Translations under genes and position numbers: made by a program
Notes under the pieces: model-generated
Seen by the model: only the letters and a program-made list of their open reading frames with translations
Told to the model about the DNA's origin: nothing
The model's database searches: none
Assembly: GCF_009649815.1 (NCBI RefSeq)
Contig: NZ_WJIC01000043.1
Coordinates: 1-44,534 of the forward strand
Direction: 5' to 3'
DNA length: 44,534 bases
DNA from: Nocardia sp. SYP-A9097
GTDB lineage: Bacteria; Actinomycetota; Actinomycetes; Mycobacteriales; Mycobacteriaceae
Part shown: piece after piece, positions 32,041 through 39,798 of the stretch
Layout of the letters: every line of letters begins with the position of its first letter
Numbering within the stretch: the stretch's first letter is position 1

Positions 32041-32358
32041 GGTGAATCGCCTCCTGGGTGCGGCGGGCCCGGATGGCCCGCCCTGCTCGACTTGCTTTTC
32101 ACGTTAGGAACGCGACCCGTTACGCCGAAACGGGGTGAATCCCCCCGGTTTCGCGTGTCGCCCCGATAGGGGGTCCGTGTCCATTAGGGGAATTTCCCCG
32201 CACCGGGGCGGAAATCGGTAACGACGATCCCCCAGCAACCGACAGCACCCATGGGACACGAGCCCGGCACCACCGCTTTCGCACATATCGGACTGAACAG
32301 CTTTCGGGCAGCACGCGCATCCACCCGACGCGTGTTTCGAATCGACAGGGGATCTCGA
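32041..32358. promoter_or_regulatory. Shared control region between iniB and the Hsp70-like operon
   Basis: 318 bp with no gene. On the minus strand TAACGT (32101-32106) is a fair -10 box for iniB, 61 bp before its start, with a poor -35 (TTCGGC, 32124-32129) 17 bases away, as in activator-dependent promoters. A dyad CGAAAC (32126-32131)/GTTTCG (32148-32153) overlaps that -35. Four G/C dyads follow one another: GGGG-N5-CCCC at 32132-32144, CCCC-N4-GGGG at 32161-32172, GGGG-N5-CCCC at 32187-32199 and CCCC-N5-GGGG at 32196-32208. The LuxR-type regulator encoded at 34010 is the obvious candidate to bind here. Confidence 0.6.
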
Positions 32359-33987
32359 ATGAGTCAGGGGATGGCGCTCGGCATTACCGTCGGGTCGTCG
32401 AATACGGTCGCCGTGACGACTTCGGAGGGACAGCGCAGACTACATGTCCGGCCGAGCCTGCTCGGCGCGGAGAAAGAGGTTCCGGAGAGTGTGCTGACGC
32501 GGGTGGGAGACCCCGTCGACATCCGGATGCGAGACGGATCCGCTGTGCGCGCAGCGGATCTCGTGGCCGCGGCGGTCGGCCGAGCCGTGGACGACTCCGG
32601 CCCCGCCGCGGCGATGGTCGCCTGCTATCCCGCCTGGTGGAGCCAGCACACGGTGGAGGTACAGCGCACCGCGCTCACCGCCGCCGGACTGGACGGCGTC
32701 GCCCTGGTGCCGGAGCCGATGGCCGCCATGCGCTGGCTGCAGGAGGTGCACGAATCCACCCACGACGGGTCGATGATCGTGTATGACTTGGGCGAGACGG
32801 GTTTGACCGTTTCGCTCGTACGCACGGGCACACTCTCCGGACTACTGGGTGAACCGGTGCGCGCGGCAACGGTGGCGGGCGCGGAATTCGATCTGCTGAT
32901 TACCCGCTATGTACTGGCATTCGCAACGGGCGAAAAGGATTTCGATCCTTTCGATCCGGTGGTGGAACAGGAATTGTCCACCCTGCGGGGTCTTTGCAGA
33001 ATTGCCAAGGAGACCCTGTCCAAGAATACCGCGACCATGGTTCCGGTGCGTTTGCCCGGAATCGGGGGAATCGACGTACGTTTGGTGCGCGACGAGGTGG
33101 AGGATCTGTTCCGCGGCCCGCTGCTCGCCTCCGCCGACCTGGTCCGTGAGGCCGTACGCCGCGCCGGAGTCGATATCGGCGATGTGGACGGCATTCTGCT
33201 CACCGGCGGCGGGGCGGCGATTCCCCTTGTCACCGAAGTGCTTTCGACCGAATTCGGCATTCCGGTGGCCGCCGCCACCGATCCCGCACACCTGAGCGCA
33301 CACGGCGCGGCCCTGCTCGCCGCCGATCTCCTCGCCGATATGACCGCGACCGAACCTCATCCGGCCGTGCTCGAGCTGCCGCGGCTGAAATCGGACCGCG
33401 TCACACCGCCGTCGGCCCGCACACCGGACCGCGTGGACGCGGATGGTGTTGCGGCCGAACGGGTTCAACTACTACCGGAGTTACCGGCGACCGAGGAACG
33501 CAGCGGTTTCGCGCACTGGCGGCGGGTGGCCGTGGTCGGTGCGGTGGCGGTCGCGGTGGCCGCGCTCGCGACGGGGACGCTCGCCATGGGTACGGGCGTA
33601 CAGTCCGCGCCCGCGGATTCCCCCGCACCACAGGCTCCCTCGACCTCGGTAGCGGCGCTCGCCAATGCCGAGGCGGCACCGAATACGGGTGGGCAGGCGG
33701 TGCCCGCGCTGCATCCCGGCACCACACAGGCGCGTGCGAGCGCCGCCCCGGCACCGGGTGCGCCCGCATCCGGCACTCCCGCGCCGGGCGCGACCACCGA
33801 TGCCGCGGCTCCGGCCGCTCCCGCCGCACCGGCCGCGGCGCAGGATTCACCCGCACCGCAGACGGTTCCGGCAACGCAGCAGCAGCCCACGATTCAGCCG
33901 GTGATCGTGGCACCGCCGGTCGTCCCGCCACTCCCCGATCTGGGCAAGCTCGGCATCCCGCCAGTGCCCAAGGTCCTCCCGAATTAA
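32359..33987 (+). CDS. Membrane-anchored degenerate Hsp70-like protein 1
   Basis: About 542 residues. Residues 5-335 are an Hsp70/actin-type ATPase fold: GITVGSSNTVAV (residues 8-19) in place of DnaK GIDLGTTNSVIAV, CYPAWWSQHTVEVQR for VPAYFEDAQRQ, VYDLGETGLTVSL (151-163) for VFDLGGGTFDVSL, and GILLTGGGAAIPLV for VVLVGGSTRMPAV. The catalytic Asp of phosphate motif 1 is Thr, and the GGG of motif 2 is GET, so hydrolysis is doubtful. There is no substrate-binding domain. Instead a membrane helix (about 398-416) is followed by an exported Ala/Pro tail (417-542). The ATG at 32359 has AGGGGA upstream; the longer frame from 32251 is rejected. First gene of a three-gene operon divergent from iniB. Confidence 0.82.
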   Translation: MSQGMALGITVGSSNTVAVTTSEGQRRLHVRPSLLGAEKEVPESVLTRVGDPVDIRMRDGSAVRAADLVAAAVGRAVDDSGPAAAMVACYPAWWSQHTVEVQRTALTAAGLDGVALVPEPMAAMRWLQEVHESTHDGSMIVYDLGETGLTVSLVRTGTLSGLLGEPVRAATVAGAEFDLLITRYVLAFATGEKDFDPFDPVVEQELSTLRGLCRIAKETLSKNTATMVPVRLPGIGGIDVRLVRDEVEDLFRGPLLASADLVREAVRRAGVDIGDVDGILLTGGGAAIPLVTEVLSTEFGIPVAAATDPAHLSAHGAALLAADLLADMTATEPHPAVLELPRLKSDRVTPPSARTPDRVDADGVAAERVQLLPELPATEERSGFAHWRRVAVVGAVAVAVAALATGTLAMGTGVQSAPADSPAPQAPSTSVAALANAEAAPNTGGQAVPALHPGTTQARASAAPAPGAPASGTPAPGATTDAAAPAAPAAPAAAQDSPAPQTVPATQQQPTIQPVIVAPPVVPPLPDLGKLGIPPVPKVLPN

Positions 33988-34009
33988 CGGCGCTGAGAGT
34001 TGGTACTCC

Positions 34010-36946
34010 GTGATAGGCAACCCACCGGTCGCGCTCGACTCACTGCCGTGCGCGCGAGAGATCTTCCGGGAACTGGACTCCGATGATCCGGCTCCCCTGC
34101 TCTATCTGCTCCGGGGCCGATCCGGCACCGGTAAATCCACCCTGCTGACCGCCATCCGCAATCGGCTGCGTGCCCACGGCGTGCCGCTGGTCGACAACCC
34201 GGCGGACGCGCTGCACTCGAGCCGGACCCCGATGGCGCTGGTGGTCGACGACGCCCAGGGCCTGAGCTCGGCGGAGCTCGAGATGCTGTATGCGGCCGCC
34301 GAATCCGGCCGCTGCACGGTGGTCGTGGCGACCCTGCCACAACCGCACGACGTGCGCCTGCGCGCGCTCGCCGAGCTGATCGGCCGCCGCGGCCGCGTGG
34401 TGGACCTGCGCGCCCTCGGGGTATCCGAGATCGCGCCGTTCGCACGGGAATTGGGCATGATGGTGCCGCGCGGGCTGGCACAGCACATTCACCGCCAGAC
34501 GGCCGGAATACACGGCGGTGTGGTGGCCGCGCTGACCGCCGCCTGCGCCACCCGCCTGGACGCCGGAATCACCGCCGTCGACGCTGCGGTCACGGCCTGG
34601 GCCCGCGCCCGGCTCGACGACGCGGACCCCGAGCTACTGGACACCTTCGTGGTGGCGGCCATCGGCGCGGGCCTCGACACCGGCGAACTCACCGAGGTCC
34701 TGGACATAACCCCCACGGCCGCACAGGATCTGGTCGACCGCGCCCGCGGCAGCGCCCTCATCACCGATGCGGACCTGCTGCTGTCCCCGGCCATCGCCCC
34801 GCTGCGCACCCTGGTCGGCGACCGCCGCCTGCTGTCGGTGCAGCGCCGCCTGCTGCACGCCCGACTGGACGCGGGGCTACTGCGCGACCACACCGCGCTG
34901 CTGCTGGCCGAATCCGGTGTCCGTGATCCCCGCCTCGCCGAATTCCTCAGCGCCACAGCCGAAAAAGCCGGCGACGAGACGGTCCGCCACTACGCCGCCG
35001 CGTACGCCGCCGGGGCCGACCTCGACTCCATCGCGCTGCGCTGGGCCGATGCCGCCGCCCGCGCCGGCGACTGCGATACCGCCCTGCGCCTGGCCGAACC
35101 GGTCCTGGCCCGTCCTACCGCCCGCACCGATCCGAGGTCCGGCACCCACACCTCGACGGCTACGCACGGTTCCGCCGGCTACTCCGCACCCGCGGACTTG
35201 GCCGCCGCGGTTCGCATCTGCGCGGGTGTCTGGACCCGCCGTGGCCTGGCAGCCCGAGCCGCCCAGCTCTACACCTGGCTCGGCGCGGACCGGGTCGGCG
35301 CGGACTGGGCGGTGGCCGCCACCGTCCTGCACCTGGCCGGTGATGCCCGCGCCGCTCGCGCCCTCTCCGCCTGCGCCGCGCACTGGCCCCCCACCGAGGC
35401 CACCGCCCGGGCGGCCCTGATCGCCGGCGCCCTCGGCGGTTCGGTCGAATCTCCCAAGTCCCCAATCTCTTTCACTCATACCGAGCACCACGCCCAGGGC
35501 AATGCCGCGGCGGCCGGCGCACTTCCGCCGGCGGCCGCGTCGGCGCCCTTCTCACCACCGAGCCGACGGCCCGACGGCTCGGTGACAGCGGCCTTCGCCG
35601 CACTGAGCAGGTTCGGCGCGGACGCCGACATCCCGCAGGGCATCCGACCGCACGGCGGGAGCCCGGCTCCGGCGGCCGACTATCCGGTCGGCTCCGCTCC
35701 GCACGGCGCACGGCCGGCTCTCTCCGGAATGGGAATGGATACAGCGGGTTTCGCGGCGCTGAACCCCGCCGCCACCGTGCGGCGGTCACCGGTGCGCGGG
35801 GCCGAACCCACGCGCGGTGCGGCGGTGGCCGCCGCATCCGCGTTGATTCATGCCGCGCACTCCGGGATCGGGCCCGGTGCGGATGGCGGGGATCGGTTTC
35901 TGCCGTGTTCGGCGGTGTCGATCGCGGTATTGCTCTGTTTGAGTATGGGTGAACCACGCAGGGCGGCAGACGCTTTGCGGGGTGCCGGGCGGGATCCACA
36001 GACCTCGGTGCTGGCCGCGTGGGTCGCCATGCTCGGCGGTGACGAGCAATCGGCGGCGGCGGTGATCGGCGGACTGGATGTCGCGAAGCTGGATGCGCGG
36101 GATCGGCTGCTGGCGCACGGGGTGATTGTCGGATTGGCCAGGCGCAGTGGTGATCACACCGCATTGGTACTGGCTTGGCAGGCCGCCTATCCACTCTTCG
36201 ACGAGGTGGGCGCGGATCTGCTGGCGCTGCTGCCGATCGGCGAATTGTGGCTCGCCGGAATCCGATTGCGCGATGAGGGGCGGGTCGGCGCACTGGTGGG
36301 CGCGGCCGGGCAACTGTTGCGCGGACTGGGTGATCCGCCCGCGTGGTCGAATGCGTTCCACTGGTACGCGATTCAGGCCGCCCTCGCGCAGGAGAGCCCG
36401 AACGCGCTACTGCCGCACGCACATCGGCTCAAGGCCGCCGCCGCGCTGGGCGATCCACAGGCCGCCGCGCTGGCCGACGCGGGCCGCACCTGGGTGCTGG
36501 TGCTGCGCGGTCAGGTCGAACGCGATCAGGTGGAGGCGGCGGTGGCCCGGCTGGCCGCGCTGGGGCTCAGCTGGGATGCCGCCCGGCTGGCGAGTGAGGC
36601 CGCACTCGCCGCCGACGATTCGGCCACCGCGACGGCGCTGCTGAAGCTGGCCCGCACGGTCCGCGCGCAATCCCGGCCGCCGGAGCCGGTCCACGTACCC
36701 GCTCCGGCCGCCCCGGCGCCACGCCCGGAACCGCACACCGATACCGTCCTGAGTGAACGGGAGCGGGAAGTCGCCGAGCTGGTACTTCTGGGCTTGACCT
36801 ACCGGGAAATCGGGGCGCGCCTCTATATCTCCGCCAAAACGGTGGAGCACCATGTCGCCCGGATACGGCGTCGGATCGGTGCGAGCTCGCGTTCGGAGTT
36901 ATTGTCAATGCTCCGCGCCATGGGTCACGGTTCCCTCCTCGTATGA
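34010..36946 (+). CDS. P-loop ATPase/LuxR-type regulator (candidate iniBAC regulator, Rv0339c position)
   Basis: A 978-residue regulator of the LAL/MalT style. Walker A GRSGTGKST is at residues 36-44 and Walker B MALVVDDAQG near 75-84. A long helical, probably TPR-like middle follows, interrupted by a Pro/Ala/Gly-rich linker (about 475-600). The C-terminal LuxR helix-turn-helix covers 914-978 (LSEREREVAELVLLGLTYRE, then ISAKTVEHHVARIRRRIGA). In M. tuberculosis the LuxR-type gene Rv0339c holds the same place near iniBAC. The start is the GTG at 34010, 22 bp after the first Hsp70-like gene, with only a weak ribosome site, so coupling to the upstream gene is likely. Ligand unknown. Confidence 0.85.
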   Translation: MIGNPPVALDSLPCAREIFRELDSDDPAPLLYLLRGRSGTGKSTLLTAIRNRLRAHGVPLVDNPADALHSSRTPMALVVDDAQGLSSAELEMLYAAAESGRCTVVVATLPQPHDVRLRALAELIGRRGRVVDLRALGVSEIAPFARELGMMVPRGLAQHIHRQTAGIHGGVVAALTAACATRLDAGITAVDAAVTAWARARLDDADPELLDTFVVAAIGAGLDTGELTEVLDITPTAAQDLVDRARGSALITDADLLLSPAIAPLRTLVGDRRLLSVQRRLLHARLDAGLLRDHTALLLAESGVRDPRLAEFLSATAEKAGDETVRHYAAAYAAGADLDSIALRWADAAARAGDCDTALRLAEPVLARPTARTDPRSGTHTSTATHGSAGYSAPADLAAAVRICAGVWTRRGLAARAAQLYTWLGADRVGADWAVAATVLHLAGDARAARALSACAAHWPPTEATARAALIAGALGGSVESPKSPISFTHTEHHAQGNAAAAGALPPAAASAPFSPPSRRPDGSVTAAFAALSRFGADADIPQGIRPHGGSPAPAADYPVGSAPHGARPALSGMGMDTAGFAALNPAATVRRSPVRGAEPTRGAAVAAASALIHAAHSGIGPGADGGDRFLPCSAVSIAVLLCLSMGEPRRAADALRGAGRDPQTSVLAAWVAMLGGDEQSAAAVIGGLDVAKLDARDRLLAHGVIVGLARRSGDHTALVLAWQAAYPLFDEVGADLLALLPIGELWLAGIRLRDEGRVGALVGAAGQLLRGLGDPPAWSNAFHWYAIQAALAQESPNALLPHAHRLKAAAALGDPQAAALADAGRTWVLVLRGQVERDQVEAAVARLAALGLSWDAARLASEAALAADDSATATALLKLARTVRAQSRPPEPVHVPAPAAPAPRPEPHTDTVLSEREREVAELVLLGLTYREIGARLYISAKTVEHHVARIRRRIGASSRSELLSMLRAMGHGSLLV

Positions 36947-36992
36947 CCCGGGCGCGGCGAGTTCCCGGAGACACCGAGTGAGGTAAAAGACG

Positions 36993-38129
36993 ATGGCCAC
37001 TGGGGTGGGTCTGCGGATAGCCGACGACGAATCGGTCGTGGCCGTCGTGACCGGCGATGACGCCACACTCCCGGTGCACTACATCGTGCGCGAGTCGATC
37101 CTGCACATGTCCGATGACGGGGACGCGGTGCTGGGCGGCGACTCACCGGACGAGAACGCGCACTCGATCCGTGGTTTCGTGACGGCCGTCGGCGATCCGG
37201 CGGGTATGCCGGTGGACGAGGGCGAGGCGTACCGCGCCGAGGATCTGATGGCGACCGCCGCCTTCTGCCTGATCAATCTGGCCGCCGATCTCCTGAACGG
37301 CCCCGCCGAGTTCTATGCCACGCATCCCACCGGCTGGCCGGAGGCGAATGTGCAGGCGCTGCGCGAGGCCCTGGACTATCTGGGGCTGAAGGCGGTGGTG
37401 CTGGTCAGTGAGCGCGATCTGCCGCAGTCGGACGGTGATACCGGAAAGTCGTTCGCGCACAACGCGGCTCGGGCCGCGCTGGCCGCCGTGCTGGCGACGC
37501 CGGCGGGTCTGACGCCGCCGGATCCGGACGCGGGCACCCAGAATGCCGCCGATGTCACCGATATCCTGCCGGCGCTCTCGACTAACCCGCAGCTGCTGCA
37601 GGCGTACTCGGCCGCCATTCCCGCGACGGCCACCACGGTCGATCGCGCGGTGGGTCCGGTGACCGCCGAGCAACCGGTGGTTCAGCTACCCCGCCGGCGT
37701 GCCAATCGCGGTCCGTACCTGATCGCCGCGGCCGCGGCGATCATCGGTTTGCTCCTGGGTGGCCTCGGGGTGGCGGCGGTGTTGCGTCAGGACGATTCCA
37801 CGCCGGGTCCGCCGCGCGGCGAGGTGGCGAATCAACCGGCCGCGACCGCGGGTGCGGCGCCGCTACTACTTCCGCCACCGACGGTGTCCTCCTCCGAAGC
37901 GCCGCCACCGCCCGCCGATTCGGTCGATTCGACGACCACCAGTCCGCCGACCACCACACCGCCTCCGGTCACCACCACGGAGCCGCCGCCGACCACCACG
38001 GCGCGTGCCACCACACCGCCGCCGACAACGGTCACCTCACCGCCGTACTACCGCTACCCGCCGGTACCCACCTGGAGCCTGCCGACACCGCCGGTCTTCC
38101 AGGATCCGTGGCCGCAGTATCCGAATTGA
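36993..38129 (+). CDS. Membrane-anchored Hsp70-like protein 2, shortened
   Basis: A 378-residue protein. Residues 1-170 look like only the first lobe of an Hsp70 ATPase: VGLRIADDESVVAVVTGD (residues 5-22) at the place of phosphate motif 1, and THPTGWPEANVQALREAL with LKAVVLVSE (about 120-149) at the place of VPAYFEDAQRQATKEA and VLRIVNE. Phosphate motif 2, the adenosine motif and the substrate domain are missing, so it cannot be an active ATPase by itself. A membrane helix lies at 241-264 (PYLIAAAAAIIGLLLGGLG), followed by an exported tail rich in Pro and Thr. Start ATG at 36993, 46 bp after the LuxR gene. Same shape as the protein at 32359: inner Hsp70 piece, one helix, outer disordered tail. 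Confidence 0.75.
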   Translation: MATGVGLRIADDESVVAVVTGDDATLPVHYIVRESILHMSDDGDAVLGGDSPDENAHSIRGFVTAVGDPAGMPVDEGEAYRAEDLMATAAFCLINLAADLLNGPAEFYATHPTGWPEANVQALREALDYLGLKAVVLVSERDLPQSDGDTGKSFAHNAARAALAAVLATPAGLTPPDPDAGTQNAADVTDILPALSTNPQLLQAYSAAIPATATTVDRAVGPVTAEQPVVQLPRRRANRGPYLIAAAAAIIGLLLGGLGVAAVLRQDDSTPGPPRGEVANQPAATAGAAPLLLPPPTVSSSEAPPPPADSVDSTTTSPPTTTPPPVTTTEPPPTTTARATTPPPTTVTSPPYYRYPPVPTWSLPTPPVFQDPWPQYPN

Positions 38130-38233
38130 TTTCGTAGCGCTCAGATGTGATTGATGCCCTAAAGTGGTGCGCTGACCGATGTTCCGCAAAGTAACCGGAC
38201 CGTCGGTCTGCTGGTGCACTACGAAGGGACTCC

Positions 38234-39592
38234 ATGCGCAAGTTCATGGCGCGCCGCGCCACGGTCCGAGCAGCAACCATCGCATTTGCCTCGACCGTAC
38301 TGGTCGGCCCCTTGTTCGCAGCGATCCCAGCGGGTGCGGAACCGGCCGATCAGCTTGCCGCGGACAAGCTTCCGGCCGAATTGGTGCAGGCCATCCAGCG
38401 CGATCTCAAGATGACGCCCGCGGAGTACCTGGACCGCGCCGCCAAGGCACAGCAATTACGGGACTACGCAAGGGAATTCCGCTCCGAGCGCCCCGAGGAC
38501 TTCGCCGGCGCCTGGATGGGCACCGACGGTAAGCCGGTGCTCGCGGTGACCTCCCTGGACGCCGCCAAGATCGCCGCGGCCGACGGCTACCAGACCCGGC
38601 TGGCCCCGATCAACGCCGACAATCTGGAGGGCTCGGTCGATCAGCTGAACAGCTGGATCACCAGTCTCCCGCGCGAAATCTCCACCGCCATCAATTCGGT
38701 CGCCATCGATTTCCTCAATAGCCAGTTGGTATTGACCGTCGCCAACACCCCGGCCGGACATCTGCTGAATCTGCCCACCCTGATCGCGAATATCAAGGTG
38801 GTCCTCTCACCCGACAGCGGCGGCCCGGTGGAGCGTCGCCCGATGGGTGGCGACACCTATATCAGCGCACCGACCTCACTCACCGATTCGTCGCTGCAGA
38901 GTGTCGATGTCTGCTCGTTCGGATTCAACAGTGTCGATGCCGCCGGCAACGCACTCAACATCAGTGCCGGGCACTGCAATCCGAATATCGGCAAGTCGAA
39001 TGAGCAGGCCGATGTCTACCTGCCCAATATTCGCAATCTGACCGCGAGCCCGCAGCTGGGCAGTTTCGTGCGCTCACAGCTCGGCGGCGGCAATGCCCTC
39101 GACTACTCGGTGATCAAGCTGAACGACGCCGCGGTGAAGGCGGGGATGGATCAGCCGTCGGTGCGCGGCTCCAACGGCACCACGCTCACCATCACCGGGG
39201 TGGCCGATCCGATCACCGGTGCGCCGATCTGCAAGTCGGGCCAATCCTCCACCTTCACTTGTGGTTTCGTGATCGCCGATCGCGTGGAGACACAGCTGTT
39301 CACCTCCGAGGGCCAGTCCAAGACGGTGCGCGGCTTCGCCTCCAGCGCCTGCACCCTGGGCGGCGACAGCGGCGGCGCGATCGTGTCCGGCACCCTCGCA
39401 CTCGGCATCACCAGCGGCTCGAATGCGGCCGACGCGCCGAATTGCAATGAGGCCAATACCCAGCTCGCGCAGTACGGTGGAACCGCGACACTGGGCATTC
39501 CGGTCCGCGCCATCCTGGCCGATATCGACGCGAATTCCAGTGGTGCGCTCGGCAGTGGCATTCGGGTCCGGACTCGTCCGAATACGAACTAA
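38234..39592 (+). CDS. Secreted S1 serine protease (alpha-lytic/streptogrisin type), copy 1
   Basis: A 452-residue exported protease. The signal peptide ends near residue 35 (AGA/EP). A pro-region of some 165 residues, which serves to fold and silence the enzyme, follows (LPAELVQAIQRDLKMTPAEY, the start typical for this family). The mature domain has the catalytic triad His247 (SAGHCN), Asp290 (ALDYSV) and Ser379 (GGDSGG), with Cys pairs around His (Cys227/248) and Ser. The end reads IRVRTRPNTN. The ATG at 38234 has GAAGGGA upstream. It follows the Hsp70-like operon by 104 bp but is likely separate. Confidence 0.9.
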   Translation: MRKFMARRATVRAATIAFASTVLVGPLFAAIPAGAEPADQLAADKLPAELVQAIQRDLKMTPAEYLDRAAKAQQLRDYAREFRSERPEDFAGAWMGTDGKPVLAVTSLDAAKIAAADGYQTRLAPINADNLEGSVDQLNSWITSLPREISTAINSVAIDFLNSQLVLTVANTPAGHLLNLPTLIANIKVVLSPDSGGPVERRPMGGDTYISAPTSLTDSSLQSVDVCSFGFNSVDAAGNALNISAGHCNPNIGKSNEQADVYLPNIRNLTASPQLGSFVRSQLGGGNALDYSVIKLNDAAVKAGMDQPSVRGSNGTTLTITGVADPITGAPICKSGQSSTFTCGFVIADRVETQLFTSEGQSKTVRGFASSACTLGGDSGGAIVSGTLALGITSGSNAADAPNCNEANTQLAQYGGTATLGIPVRAILADIDANSSGALGSGIRVRTRPNTN

Positions 39593-39628
39593 AGCTGAAC
39601 TTCCAGCAAATCTTCACCCAACCCGACT

Positions 39629-39657
39629 CGGCCGCGAACCCCAAAGGTTCGCGGCCG
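39629..39657 (+). terminator. Terminator of the first S1 protease gene
   Basis: CGGCCGCGAACC (39629-39640) and GGTTCGCGGCCG (39646-39657) form a perfect 12-bp stem with a 5-base loop, 36 bp after the stop codon. There is no real T-run, as usual in this genus. The arm shares GGCCGCGAACC with the dispersed repeat at 39731. Confidence 0.8.
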
Positions 39658-39730
39658 TCCCGTTTCTGGACTGAGTGGAGCGGGGGAGCGCAGCGGAGGA
39701 GCGGAGGGAGGGAAGAAATGGGACTTTAAA

Positions 39731-39762
39731 GGCCGCGAACCCCGCCGAAGCGAAGCGGAGGC
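39731..39762 (+). repeat. Copy 2 of the dispersed intergenic repeat
   Basis: Begins GGCCGCGAACCC and ends AGCGAAGCGGAGGC. It matches the minus-strand element at 4782-4814 with few differences. It follows a purine-rich stretch (39672-39716) between the two protease genes. Confidence 0.6.
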
Positions 39763-39798
39763 AGACAAACAGAGCCCCGAACCCATATAGTCGGGCTC

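Noticed and set aside
30310..32169. 619-codon plus-strand frame rich in Pro, Arg, His and Thr
   Set aside because: Shadow of the repeat-rich iniB gene. The minus-strand frame has the IniB N-terminal domain, ribosome site and operon context.
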